This document shows, piece after piece, positions 18,227 to 26,569 of a DNA stretch of 64,000 nt; positions within the stretch are counted from its first letter, which is position 1, and every line of letters begins with the position of its first letter. Origin of the DNA: Acidovorax sp. KKS102 (GTDB lineage: Bacteria; Pseudomonadota; Gammaproteobacteria; Burkholderiales; Burkholderiaceae_C); the NCBI RefSeq assembly GCF_000302535.1, contig NC_018708.1:3224001-3288000 (forward strand), written 5' to 3'. The notes beneath the pieces were generated by a model. It ran no database searches, was not told where the DNA came from, and saw nothing but the letters and a program-made list of their open reading frames with translations. The position numbers and the translations under genes were made by a program.

Positions 18227-19093
18227 TCACCACTTCATCTCGCCCTTGTTGACCTTGGCGCCGATGTCCAGCGACAGGCCCATGGGCGCTGCGGGGTAGG
18301 CCTTTTTCATCGCCTCGATGAGTTCGGCGCTGGTCTTGGTGGCGGCGGCGTTCTTCTCAAACGCTTGCAGGTAGACCTTGGTGTAGCTGATGTTGGCGGC
18401 ATCCAGCGCGCCGCCGGCGGGCATGTGGCCGGGCACCACCACGGTGGGCTGCAGGGCTGCCATCTCGTCGAGCTGGGCCACCCAGGCGCTGCGCTCGGCC
18501 ACGGTTTGGGTGTCGGCCGTCCACACATGGGAGTTGGTGCCAAACACGCCGATGGTGCCCACCACGGCCTTGATGGACGGAATCCACGCATACGGGCGGT
18601 GCGCCAGCAGGCCGGTGGTGCCACGGATCTCGACCGTCTGGCCGTCCACGCTCAACGTGTTGCCAGCAATCGCCTTGGGCAGCACGGGCGTGCGCGGTGC
18701 GTTGGCACCCATCTTGGGGCCCCAGAAGGCGAGCTTGCCGGCGAGCTTAGCGTTGATCTTCTCCAGCACGGCGGGCGTGGTCACCACGTCGGCTTGGGGG
18801 AAGATTTCTTTCAGCGTCTCGACGCCAAAGTAATAGTCGGGGTCGGCCTGGCTCACGTAGATGGTCTTCAGCTCCTTGCCGGTGTCGAGCACGTTGGCGG
18901 CAATGCGCAGCGCATCGGCACGGGTAAAGCCTGCGTCGATGACCATGGCTTCTTTCTCGCCATAGACCAGCGTGGAGTTGACGTTGAAGCTGTTGCCGTC
19001 GGCGTTGTAGACCTTGACCTGCAGCGGCTGGGCGGCCTGGGCGCCGGTGAAGGCAACGGCAAGGGTGGCGGCGATGAGGGTGGTGCGGAACAT
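18227..19093 (-). CDS. Periplasmic metallo-beta-lactamase-fold protein lacking the HxHxDH motif
   Basis: A 288-residue protein with a signal peptide (MFRTTLIAATLAVAFTGAQA) and an MBL fold: NSTLVYGEKEAMVIDAGFT, then the strand IYVSQADPDYYFGVETL where canonical enzymes have HxHxDH, and a late VVVPGHMPAGG strand. The zinc-binding histidines are replaced by S-Q-A-D-P-D-Y, leaving only Asp and the late His, so normal binuclear zinc hydrolysis is doubtful. The start at 19093 is chosen for the signal peptide and nearby SD. It is divergent from a LysR gene and heads the operon with the helical and DsbA-like genes. Confidence 0.85.
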   Translation of the reverse strand: MFRTTLIAATLAVAFTGAQAAQPLQVKVYNADGNSFNVNSTLVYGEKEAMVIDAGFTRADALRIAANVLDTGKELKTIYVSQADPDYYFGVETLKEIFPQADVVTTPAVLEKINAKLAGKLAFWGPKMGANAPRTPVLPKAIAGNTLSVDGQTVEIRGTTGLLAHRPYAWIPSIKAVVGTIGVFGTNSHVWTADTQTVAERSAWVAQLDEMAALQPTVVVPGHMPAGGALDAANISYTKVYLQAFEKNAAATKTSAELIEAMKKAYPAAPMGLSLDIGAKVNKGEMKW

Positions 19094-19150
19094 GGTGGTT
19101 TCTCCAGGGGTTTTAAGCGTTTGTGCAGAGGACGTAATGAAGTTTATTTG

Positions 19151-19216
19151 CACCAATCGATCTAATAAACCCGATAATCCGCGCATATTTGTTTCACCAA
19201 TCGATCAAATAACCCC
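19151..19216. promoter_or_regulatory. Two 22-bp direct repeats, candidate LysR operator
   Basis: CACCAATCGATC followed by TAATAAACCC (19151-19172) recurs as CACCAATCGATC followed by AAATAACCCC (19195-19216), start-to-start 44 bp, about four helical turns. Each contains the palindrome ATCGAT. The pair lies in the divergent region of the MBL operon and the LysR gene; the second copy is 3 bp before the LysR ATG, consistent with autoregulation and joint control. Confidence 0.7.
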
Positions 19217-19218
19217 TT

Positions 19219-20112
19219 ATGGACCGCCTGACCGCCATGCATGTTTTTGCCGAAGTTGCCACCAGCGGCAGCTTCAGTGCCACGGCCGACAAACTGGAGA
19301 TGTCGCGGGCCATGGTCACGCGCTACGTGGGCGAGATGGAGCAGTGGCTGCAGGCCCGCCTGCTGCAGCGCACCACCCGCAGCGTGACGCTGACCGATGC
19401 GGGCGAGCACGCGCTGCGCCGCTGCCAGCAGATGCTGGCGCTGTCGCAAGACCTGGAGGAAGAAACCGCTACCACCACCGAGGGCGCGTTGCGCGGGCAG
19501 CTGCGGCTGACCTGCAGCGTGTCGTTTGCGTTTGCGCAGATGGGCGCAGCGATTGCGGATTTTCTGGCGCAGCACCCGCAGCTCAAGATCGACCTGGACG
19601 CAAGCGAGGGATCATTGAACTTGGTCGAAAAGCGCATCGACCTGGCGATCCGCATCAGCGCCGAGCCCGACCCGCTGCTCATCGGCCGGCCGCTGGCGCG
19701 GTGCGATTCGGCGCTGGTGGCATCGCCCGCCTACCTGGCCGCGCACGGCGTGCCCAAGTTGCCTGCCGACCTGGCGCAGCACCGCTGCCTGAGCTATGCG
19801 AACTTTGGCAAAAGCGTGTGGCAGCTGACGCGCGGCGAGGTGGTGGAGCGCGTGGGCGTGAGCGGCCATTTCAGCGCCAACGAGGCCACCACGCTGATGC
19901 GCGCGGCGCTTGCGGGCGGCGGCATTGCGATGCAGCCGACGTATCTGGTCAACCCGTATCTGCACAGCGGCGAACTGCAGGCCGTGCTGCCACAGTGGGA
20001 CTTGCCGGTGATGACGATCTATGCGCTGTACCCATCGCGCAGGCACTTGTCGCCTGCGGTGCGGGCGTTGCTGGACTTTTTGGTGGAGCGGTTTGCGGGG
20101 GCGCCGTGGTGA
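19219..20112 (+). CDS. LysR-family transcriptional regulator
   Basis: 297 residues. The N-terminal winged helix reads MDRLTAMHVFAEVATSGSFS, ATADKLEMSRAMVTRYVGEME and LLQRTTRSVTLTDAGEHAL, in the CrgA/AaeR-like subgroup, followed by a standard LysR effector domain (DLAIRISAEPDPLLIGRPLA, CLSYANFGKSVWQL). It is transcribed away from the MBL/helical/DsbA-like operon and its upstream region carries a pair of 22-bp direct repeats, so that operon is the likely target. Effector unknown. Confidence 0.93.
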   Translation: MDRLTAMHVFAEVATSGSFSATADKLEMSRAMVTRYVGEMEQWLQARLLQRTTRSVTLTDAGEHALRRCQQMLALSQDLEEETATTTEGALRGQLRLTCSVSFAFAQMGAAIADFLAQHPQLKIDLDASEGSLNLVEKRIDLAIRISAEPDPLLIGRPLARCDSALVASPAYLAAHGVPKLPADLAQHRCLSYANFGKSVWQLTRGEVVERVGVSGHFSANEATTLMRAALAGGGIAMQPTYLVNPYLHSGELQAVLPQWDLPVMTIYALYPSRRHLSPAVRALLDFLVERFAGAPW

Positions 20113-20150
20113 GGGTGGCTGGCCAGGCCACACACAGCCACTACGCTTTT

Positions 20151-20181
20151 GATAGCTACTCAGGCATGTTCCTCTAGCGCA
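20151..20181 (+). repeat. 31-bp dispersed repeat, copy 4
   Basis: GATAGCT-N6-GCATG-N6-TAGCGCA, 38 bp after the LysR stop and between it and the convergent tctC gene. Confidence 0.75.
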
Positions 20182-20280
20182 TCCGGCCACTTTGGGTAGA
20201 AATCTCCCCCACCCCTGGCAAAAGGAAGAACACGGCCCGGTTCAACAGGGCGTGGCCCCTACTGATGCAGGACCCGCAAC

Positions 20281-21273
20281 TCACTCCGCCTCGATACCAG
20301 CGGCCTTGATCACCTTGCCCCACTTCTGGGTTTCGGCGGCCTGGAACTTGGCGAGTTCATCGGGCGTGGTGGTCCAGGCTTCGGAGCCTGCGTTGTCGTA
20401 GAAGCTCTTGGCAGCGGCGCTCTTGGTAGCAGCCGTCAGCAGCTCGTTGAGGCGCGCCACCACGGGCGCGGGTGTGTTGGCGGGCACGTAGGCCGCAAAC
20501 CAGTAGCCCATGTCGTAGCCCTTCACGCCCGCTTCATCCAGCGTGGGCACATCGGGCAATTGCGCGCTGCGCTTTTGCGTGGAGTAGCCCAGCGCACGCA
20601 GCTTGCCCGCCTTGACTTGCGGCACGCCGGTGGAGGTGTCGGTGATCATCAAATCGATCTGCCCGCCCAGCAGGTCGGTGATGGCCAGCGGGTTGCTCTT
20701 ATAGGGCACATGAAGGATGTCCACGCTCGCCAGCTGCTTGAGCATTTCGCCCGCCATGCGGCTCGATGAGCTGCCGCTGCCAAAGCTGAGCTTGCCAGGG
20801 TTCTTCTTGGCAAAGGCCAGCAGCTCGCCCACGTTCTTGTACGGTGCGCTGGCGTTGACCACCAGCACCTGGCCGCCCTTGCCCAGGCCGGTCACCGGCG
20901 CAAAGTCCTTCACCGGGTCGTACGAGAGCTTTTTGTACAGGTGCTCGTTGGCGGCGTGGGTGGTGTTGGTGGTGATGAGCACGCTGTAGCCATCGGCCGC
21001 CGACTTGGCCACGGCCGACGCCGCGATCATGCCGCTGGCACCCGCCTTGTTGTCGATGACCACGGGCTGCTTGGTATCGTTGGTGATGGACTGGCCCAGC
21101 GCGCGCGCCAGCTGGTCGGTGGCGCTGCCTGCGGCAAAGGGCACGACAAAGGTGATGGCCTTGGCCGGGTAGGCACCGGCCGCCTGGGCCAAGGCTGCTG
21201 GGGCGTGCAATGCGCCCAGCGCCAGTGCGGCGGCAGTGGCGAGCAGAGCGCGGCGGGGGGATGAAGGGGTCAT
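20281..21273 (-). CDS. Bug/TctC-family tripartite tricarboxylate transporter substrate-binding protein
   Basis: 330 residues with a signal peptide (RRALLATAAALALGALHAPAALAQ) and the Bug signature YPAKAITFVVPFAAGSATDQLAR, then VVIDNKAGASGMIAA, and LDEAGVKGYDMGYWFA. These periplasmic proteins bind small carboxylates or amides for TctAB permeases; no permease genes are here, as is common for the expanded Bug families of Comamonadaceae and Bordetella. It lies 42 bp after the AtuA-like ferredoxin-fold gene, so its ligand may be the precursor of whatever AtuA acts on. Ligand not readable from sequence. Confidence 0.9.
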   Translation of the reverse strand: MTPSSPRRALLATAAALALGALHAPAALAQAAGAYPAKAITFVVPFAAGSATDQLARALGQSITNDTKQPVVIDNKAGASGMIAASAVAKSAADGYSVLITTNTTHAANEHLYKKLSYDPVKDFAPVTGLGKGGQVLVVNASAPYKNVGELLAFAKKNPGKLSFGSGSSSSRMAGEMLKQLASVDILHVPYKSNPLAITDLLGGQIDLMITDTSTGVPQVKAGKLRALGYSTQKRSAQLPDVPTLDEAGVKGYDMGYWFAAYVPANTPAPVVARLNELLTAATKSAAAKSFYDNAGSEAWTTTPDELAKFQAAETQKWGKVIKAAGIEAE

Positions 21274-21315
21274 GTTGTCTCCTGGTGTTGGTATGGATAG
21301 AAAAGAAAAACGGTG

Positions 21316-21678
21316 CTACACAGAAGGGCCGCCAAAGTGCGTTGCGAGGTGTGCGGGCACGGTGACAGGCATATCGAGCAGCAGGTAGCTCAGTGCCTTG
21401 CCATGGCTGTCGAGGTTGAGCGAGTCGTTCACGCCGCCGTCGAGCACGTCGTCCAGCACGAGGTTCATGGCCTGCAGCTGGGGCAGCAGGTAGCGTGTGA
21501 CCTGGCGCGGGCGGCGCTGAGCAAACTGCTGTGCCACGGCGGCCTCGGTGACTTGTTCGACCAGCACATCCCACAGCGCGGGGTGCCAGGCGATGACGCT
21601 GATGTTGGAGCGGTTGCCTTTGTCGCCGGTGCGGCTATGAGCAACTCGATAAAGCGGAACGGTGATGGTGGTTGTCAT
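21316..21678 (-). CDS. AtuA-associated ferredoxin-fold protein
   Basis: A 120-residue protein starting MTTTITVPLYRVAHSRTGDK with the family signature RTGDKGNRSNISVIAW, the small domain that in many genomes is fused to or encoded after AtuA. The ATG at 21678 is preceded by GAGGAG at good spacing; an upstream ATG at 21696 would overlap the atuA stop and lacks an SD. The gap to atuA is 14 bp, so the two products probably form a complex. Function inferred only from association with AtuA. Confidence 0.85.
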   Translation of the reverse strand: MTTTITVPLYRVAHSRTGDKGNRSNISVIAWHPALWDVLVEQVTEAAVAQQFAQRRPRQVTRYLLPQLQAMNLVLDDVLDGGVNDSLNLDSHGKALSYLLLDMPVTVPAHLATHFGGPSV

Positions 21679-21692
21679 GGTGTGTGTACTCC

Positions 21693-23063
21693 TCAATCCA
21701 CCATCTCAAAACGCACGGCCACGGCCTCGCGCGGCACCAGGCACGACACCGTGCCCAGGCGTGGGCGCATGGCGGTGCGCACGCCACCACCGCCCGCGGG
21801 GCCGCAGGTGTAGAGCGCGGTCACCTCGCGCACCAGGCGCTGGGCGCTGGCGTGGTCGCGGTGCTGCAGGGCCACGCGCAGGCGCACATCGCGGTTGTCA
21901 TTGTGGGCATCGCCCGCTGCGGGGTCGTCCTGCCAGCGGCTGGTGTCGTCGCCAAAGATGCTGGTCACGCCGATCAGGTCGATGCGCAGCGGGCCCAGGC
22001 CCTGCAGGCGCTCGCGCAGCACCTCGCCCGCCAGGCGGGCGCGGGCCTCAGCGCGCGGGCCGGCGTAGGAGATTTCGCCCTCGGCAAACCAGCCCGATTC
22101 AAAACACACGTTGACCTTGAGCGTGGCGGGCCGCGCATGGCCCTGCACGCCCTCCAGCCGCACCGCGTCAGCGCCCACCGTGGTCACGCGGGCGGTGGTG
22201 ATGTCGGCCACCACATCGGGCGTGAGGTACGCCGCCGGGTCGTGCAGCTCGTACAGCAGCTGTTCCTTCACCGTGCGTTCGGTGATGCAGCCGCCTGTGC
22301 CCGGGGGCTTGGTGATGGTGCAGTGGCCGTCGGCGTCGATTTCGGCAATGGGGTAGCCCAGGTGCGCCAGGCCCGCCACATCCTTGTAGCCGGGGTCGGC
22401 AAAGTAGCCGCCCGACACCTGCGCGCCGCATTCGAGCAAATGCCCGGCCAGGGTGGCGCGGGCCAGCCGGTCCCAGTCGTCCAGCGCCCAGCCGTAGTGG
22501 GCCAGCGCGGGGCCCAGCACCAGGGAGGGGTCGGCCACGCGGCCGCAGACCACGATGTCGGCGCCCGCGCGCAGCGCATCGGCAATGGCCTGTGCGCCGA
22601 TGTAGGCGTTGGCGCTGACGATGGGCTCGGTGGGCATGGCGCTGCCCAGCGCACCCTGCAGCAGCGCGCGGTATTCGGGGCCGCTCAGGTCGTCGCCCTG
22701 CAGCACTGCAATGCGCGGGCGGGCCAGACCCAGCTCGGCCGCCAGGGCGTGGATGCGGCGCGCGGCACCGTGCGGGTTGGCCGCGCCAAAGTTGCTGACG
22801 ATGCGCACGCCGTGCGCCAGGCACTGCGCCAGCACGGGGCGCAGCAGGTCCACCAGCAGGGGTTCATAACCGGCATCGGGGTCAGTGCGGCGCACGAGCT
22901 GGGCCAGCGCCAGCGTGCGCTCGGCCAGCGTCTCGAAGATGAGCACCGCGGGCTGGCCGCTGGCGATGAGCGCCTGCACCACGGGCAGGGCCGCGTCGGT
23001 GCGGTCGCCCGAGAAGCCGGCGGCGCAGCCCACCAGCAGCTTGGTTTTATGGTCGTTCGGCAT
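21693..23063 (-). CDS. Acyclic terpene utilization AtuA family protein (DUF1446)
   Basis: 456 residues with the DUF1446/AtuA pattern: LLVGCAAGFSGDRTDAALPV, ADIVVCGRVADPSLVLGP, HLLECGAQVSGGYFADPGYK, GTGGCITERTVKEQLLYE and VCFESGWFAEGEISYAGP. AtuA was named for growth on citronellol-type terpenes in Pseudomonas, but most members have no proven reaction. No geranyl-CoA carboxylase or other atu genes are present here, so terpene use should not be assumed. It is first in an operon with the ferredoxin-fold protein and a TctC protein, divergent from a LysR gene 106 bp away. Confidence 0.88.
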   Translation of the reverse strand: MPNDHKTKLLVGCAAGFSGDRTDAALPVVQALIASGQPAVLIFETLAERTLALAQLVRRTDPDAGYEPLLVDLLRPVLAQCLAHGVRIVSNFGAANPHGAARRIHALAAELGLARPRIAVLQGDDLSGPEYRALLQGALGSAMPTEPIVSANAYIGAQAIADALRAGADIVVCGRVADPSLVLGPALAHYGWALDDWDRLARATLAGHLLECGAQVSGGYFADPGYKDVAGLAHLGYPIAEIDADGHCTITKPPGTGGCITERTVKEQLLYELHDPAAYLTPDVVADITTARVTTVGADAVRLEGVQGHARPATLKVNVCFESGWFAEGEISYAGPRAEARARLAGEVLRERLQGLGPLRIDLIGVTSIFGDDTSRWQDDPAAGDAHNDNRDVRLRVALQHRDHASAQRLVREVTALYTCGPAGGGGVRTAMRPRLGTVSCLVPREAVAVRFEMVD

Positions 23064-23127
23064 GAATCCGTTGTCTCCTGAGCGTGACTGTAGGAATATG
23101 GCTGTATTCTGTGAAATCGATTGTTAC

Positions 23128-23156
23128 GATGAATCCATCGGAAATGCAGATGAATC
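23128..23156. promoter_or_regulatory. GATGAATC direct repeats, candidate LysR site
   Basis: GATGAATC occurs at 23128-23135 and 23149-23156, start-to-start 21 bp (two helical turns), just before the LysR ATG at 23170 and upstream of the divergent atuA operon. No strong T-N11-A core was found, so this is a weaker candidate than the 19.15-kb pair. Confidence 0.4.
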
Positions 23157-23169
23157 ACATTCACCCCGA

Positions 23170-24063
23170 ATGAGCGCCCCTCACCTCTCCAGCCGCCAGC
23201 TCGACGCCTTCCTCGCGCTGGCCGAACAGCGCAGCTTCACGCGCGCCGCCACCTTGTGCCACCTGTCGCAGCCTGCGTTCAGCGCCCTCATCCGCGCGCT
23301 GGAGGACGACCTGGGCCTGCGCCTGTTTGACCGCAGCACGCGGCATGTGGACCTGACGCCCGAGGGGCAGAACTTTCTGGAGTCGGCCCGCCGCATCCGT
23401 GCCGAAATCACCAGCGCCCTGGCCGCCGTGCGCAGTGCCGCCACACTGCAGCGCGGGCGTGTGGCCGTGGCGCTGCTGCCATCACTGGCGGCGGGCTGGC
23501 TGCCGGGCGTGCTGGCGCAGTACCGCACGGCGCACCCGGGCATCGAGATCGATATTGCCGATGTGCTGTCCGAGCCCTGCATCGACCGCGTGGCCAGCGG
23601 CCATGCCGACTTTGCACTGGCCGCGATCCGCGCCGACACGCCCGCGCTGCAGGCCGAGCCGTTTTGCAGCGACGACTTTTACCTGGTGTGCCCGACCGAC
23701 CACCCGTTGGCGCGCAGGCGCAAGGCCATCACCGCGCAGGACCTGGCCGCCTGGCCCTTCATCCACCTGGCGCGCACCAGCAGCGTGCGCCAGTACCTGG
23801 AGGCCGCCCTGCACCCGCAGGCCATGCACACGCTGATGGAGGTGGAGCAGCTGGCCACCGTGATGGGCATGGTGCGCGCCGGGCTGGGCATCAGCGTGGT
23901 GCCGGCGCTCACGCTGTTTCACTTTGAGCAGCCGGGGCTGGTGACGCGGCCGCTGTCGCTGCCGGGGCTGACACGGCAGATCTACCTGGTGCGGCGGCGG
24001 GACGAGAGCTTGTCGGTGGCGGCGCAGGCGCTGTATGCGCTGGTGATGGCGCAGCGGCCTTGA
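23170..24063 (+). CDS. LysR-family transcriptional regulator of the atuA-type operon
   Basis: 297 residues, winged helix SSRQLDAFLALAEQRSFTRA, ATLCHLSQPAFSALIRALED and LRLFDRSTRHVDLTPEGQNF, then a CbbR/GltC-type effector domain (VALLPSLAAGWLPGVLAQYR, DFYLVCPTDHPLARRRKAI, GMVRAGLGISVVPAL). The ATG at 23170 gives the family start; a longer in-frame extension runs antisense through atuA and is rejected. Divergence from atuA, its ferredoxin-fold partner and tctC makes that operon the likely target. Confidence 0.93.
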   Translation: MSAPHLSSRQLDAFLALAEQRSFTRAATLCHLSQPAFSALIRALEDDLGLRLFDRSTRHVDLTPEGQNFLESARRIRAEITSALAAVRSAATLQRGRVAVALLPSLAAGWLPGVLAQYRTAHPGIEIDIADVLSEPCIDRVASGHADFALAAIRADTPALQAEPFCSDDFYLVCPTDHPLARRRKAITAQDLAAWPFIHLARTSSVRQYLEAALHPQAMHTLMEVEQLATVMGMVRAGLGISVVPALTLFHFEQPGLVTRPLSLPGLTRQIYLVRRRDESLSVAAQALYALVMAQRP

Positions 24064-24353
24064 GAACCCATTCATGATCTTTTAGAACCTGTTCAAGATC
24101 TTTTCGGGGTCGCACAAGCGCCTTGCCGGGATGGGATACAAGGCGCGGGGTGCAGTTGATAGCTCGGCTATCAACAAGCGCCGCAACGCCGCAGACCGCC
24201 CGGCAAGGCACTTGCCCTAAGGGTTGGAGTGAAATCGGGCGATTGGACGCCTCGGCTGCTTGCATGGGCACGAGCCCATGCGGCGCATCCGAAGCATCCA
24301 CTCATCCCGATTGCACTCCAATGCGATCCCTGAAAAGATCTTGAACAGGCTCT
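24063..24353. mobile_element. MITE-like element: terminal inverted repeats enclosing two long stem-loops
   Basis: A 22-bp end at 24084-24105 (core CCTGTTCAAGATCTTTTC) is matched at 21 of 22 positions by its inverse at 24332-24353. The left end is preceded by an imperfect tandem copy (24063-24083, 18 of 21 matching). Inside are two arms. Arm 1 pairs 24115-24130 with 24199-24214 (15 of 16) around an inner hairpin GTTGATAG/CTATCAAC (24155-24175). Arm 2 pairs 24224-24239 with 24306-24321 (15 of 16) around GCATGGGC/GCCCATGC (24262-24281). No ORF is credible. It starts within the last base of the LysR gene. It could be a non-autonomous transposon, a REP-like bulk element or a structured RNA gene; no transposase source is in the window. 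Confidence 0.65.
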
Positions 24354-24446
24354 AAGGGGATCACCTGGGAGGGTGGCCCGCCCCCCCCCCCGCAAAGCCA
24401 CGCAGGTGGTCCAGGGGGCAAGATCAGCCTGCGGAACAAAAGCGGC

Positions 24447-25124
24447 TCAGGCCCCTTGGCTGGCAGCGCTGAGCCGCGCCCGCGTGCGCAGTGCCACGTC
24501 CTTCACCCAGGGCTGGGCGGCCCAGTGCTTTTCTGCAAACGCCTCTATCTGATCGGCATACGACAGCGATGCACCAATCACATCCAGCCCCTGCAGGAAC
24601 ATGCGCTGGTGCCGGTCCGACAGCACGAAGGGTGCGCTGTGGCCTGCGCTGCACACCACGCGCTGCTGCACGTCAATCGACAGTGCCAGCGGGCCCGGCA
24701 GCGCAGCGGCTTCTGCCATGAAGGCCTGCACGTCGGCCTCGTCCACCATGGCCAGCAGCAGCCGGTTGTTGAGGGCGTTGGAGTAAAAAATTTCGCCAAA
24801 ACTCGACGCCACCACGGCCTTGAAGCCGTACTGCTGCATGCCCCATACGGCGTGCTCGCGGCTGGAGCCGCAGCCGTAGTTGGAGCCCGCAATGAGCACG
24901 TCCACGCCAGCGAAGGCGGGCCGGTTTAGCACAAAGTCTGCGCGCGGCTGCCCCGCGCCATCAAAGCGCAGGTCGTACAGCAGGCCCGGTGCCAGGCCCG
25001 CCTTGTCGATGCCCCGCAGGAACTGCTTGGGCATGATCTGGTCGGTGTCGAGGTTGGGCGTGGCCAGCACGGCGGCTTGGCCGCGAATCACGCGGTGGTC
25101 GGCAGTGTTTTTGTCGGTGGTCAT
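24447..25124 (-). CDS. LeuD-like 3-isopropylmalate dehydratase small subunit (probable catabolic paralogue)
   Basis: 225 residues with the aconitase swivel domain: NLDTDQIMPKQFLRGIDKAG, then VLIAGSNYGCGSSREHAVWG, FKAVVASSFGEIFYSNALNN. Canonical LeuD carries RTGFG after PKQFL in the substrate loop; here it is KAGLA, which argues against ordinary isopropylmalate. The ATG overlaps the leuC-like stop (ATGA). No leuB or leuA is nearby. With a haloacetate dehalogenase-type hydrolase, TctC and LysR it more likely forms a hydro-lyase for another 2-hydroxydicarboxylate such as a methylmalate or maleate-type acid; this is inference. Confidence 0.85.
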   Translation of the reverse strand: MTTDKNTADHRVIRGQAAVLATPNLDTDQIMPKQFLRGIDKAGLAPGLLYDLRFDGAGQPRADFVLNRPAFAGVDVLIAGSNYGCGSSREHAVWGMQQYGFKAVVASSFGEIFYSNALNNRLLLAMVDEADVQAFMAEAAALPGPLALSIDVQQRVVCSAGHSAPFVLSDRHQRMFLQGLDVIGASLSYADQIEAFAEKHWAAQPWVKDVALRTRARLSAASQGA

Positions 25125-26545
25125 GCGGTGGTCTCCAGGCTGCGGACGTTGGTGATGCAACCCGTGACGGCCGCGGCGGCGGCCATGGCCGGGCTCATCA
25201 GGTGCGTGATCGCCCCCCTGCCCTGGCGGCCTTCGAAATTGCGGTTGGTGGTGGATGCGCAGCGCTGGCCAGGGGCCAGCACGTCGTCGTTCATGGCCAG
25301 GCACATGGAACAGCCGGGCTGGCGCCACTCGAAGCCGGCCGCCACCAGGCGCGCGGCAATGCCCTCGGCCTCGGCCTGGGCCTTCACCGCGCCCGAGCCG
25401 GGCACGACCATCGCGCGCACGCCCGGGGCCACGCGGCGGCTGCCAACGACGCGGTCCACCTCGCGCAGGTCCTCGATGCGGGCGTTGGTGCACGAGCCGA
25501 TGAACACGTGCTGCACAGGCACGCCCGCCAGCGGCTGCCCGGCGGACAGGGCCGTGTAGCGCAGGGCCTGCTCGGCGCTGCTGCGCTGCACGGCGTCGGT
25601 GATGTCCTCGGGCCGGGGCACAGTGGCGTGGATGGCCATGGCCTGGTCGGGGCTGGTGCCCCAGGTGACGAAGGGGGCCACCTCGGCCGCGTCGAACACA
25701 TGCTCCACGTCGAACACGGCATCTTCGTCACTGTGCAGCGTGGCCCAGTGGGCCAGGGCCTGCGCGCGCACGCCGCCGGTGATGTCCGGAGCCTTGCTCA
25801 GCACGTAGTCGGTGGCGGTGGCGTCGGGCGCGATCAGTGCGCCGCGCGCACCCGCTTCCACCACCATGTTGCACAGGGTGAAGCGCGCCTCTACCGACAG
25901 CGCGCTGATGGCGCTGCCGCAGAACTCGACCACATAGCCGCGCGCTCCCTGTGCGCCGATGCGGCTGATGATGAGAAGGATCAGGTCCTTGGCCGTAGTG
26001 CCGGTGGGCAGCGTGCCGTCCACGCGGATGCGCATGTCCAGGGCACGGCGGTAGACCAGGGTCTGCGTGGCCAGCACATGCTCCACCTCGGACGTTCCGA
26101 TGCCGAAGCCCAGCGCGCCCAGCGCGCCGTAGGTGGTGGTGTGGCTGTCGCCACAGATGATGACCATGCCGGGGCGCACCATGCCGTGCTCGGGCGCGAC
26201 CACGTGCTCGATGCCCTGCAGCGGGTCGTTGGTGTCGAACAGCGGGATGCCATGGCGGTCGCAATTGGCCTTGAGGTTGCTGGCCTGCAGCGCTGAAGGG
26301 GGGTCTTGAATGACCCGGTGGCGCACCGGGTGCGTGGGAATGATGTGGCTCACCACCGCCACGTTCTGCCCCGGCACGGGCACGCCGCGCCCGGCCTCGT
26401 GCAGGCCAGCGAAGGCCTGGGGGCTGGTGTATTCGTTCATCAGGTGCAGGTCGCAAAAGAGCAGCACGTTCTGTTCGTCCAGAACGGCCACGGTGTGCGA
26501 TGCCACCAGCTTCTGGTAGAGCGTTGCGTGTGTGGTCATGGTCAT
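25121..26545 (-). CDS. LeuC-like 3-isopropylmalate dehydratase large subunit (probable catabolic paralogue)
   Basis: 474 residues of the aconitase superfamily with the [4Fe-4S] region: DLHLMNEYTSPQAFAGLHE, VIICGDSHTTTYGALGALGF, the cluster cysteines in FIGSCTNARIEDL and GCSMCLAMN, and NRNFEGRQGR. Overall it resembles LeuC, but the neighbourhood is not that of leucine synthesis. It lies 24 bp after the dehalogenase-type gene and overlaps the leuD-like gene, so the two subunits are coupled. The start could be ATG 26545 or 26539; neither has a strong SD. Confidence 0.87.
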   Translation of the reverse strand: MTMTTHATLYQKLVASHTVAVLDEQNVLLFCDLHLMNEYTSPQAFAGLHEAGRGVPVPGQNVAVVSHIIPTHPVRHRVIQDPPSALQASNLKANCDRHGIPLFDTNDPLQGIEHVVAPEHGMVRPGMVIICGDSHTTTYGALGALGFGIGTSEVEHVLATQTLVYRRALDMRIRVDGTLPTGTTAKDLILLIISRIGAQGARGYVVEFCGSAISALSVEARFTLCNMVVEAGARGALIAPDATATDYVLSKAPDITGGVRAQALAHWATLHSDEDAVFDVEHVFDAAEVAPFVTWGTSPDQAMAIHATVPRPEDITDAVQRSSAEQALRYTALSAGQPLAGVPVQHVFIGSCTNARIEDLREVDRVVGSRRVAPGVRAMVVPGSGAVKAQAEAEGIAARLVAAGFEWRQPGCSMCLAMNDDVLAPGQRCASTTNRNFEGRQGRGAITHLMSPAMAAAAAVTGCITNVRSLETTA

Positions 26546-26569
26546 CGTGATGGGTGTGAGGGGAATGGG

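Noticed and set aside
17822-19165. 447-codon plus-strand frame opposite the MBL and helical genes
   Set aside because: Composition of an antisense frame; the minus-strand genes have signal peptide, SD and operon spacing.
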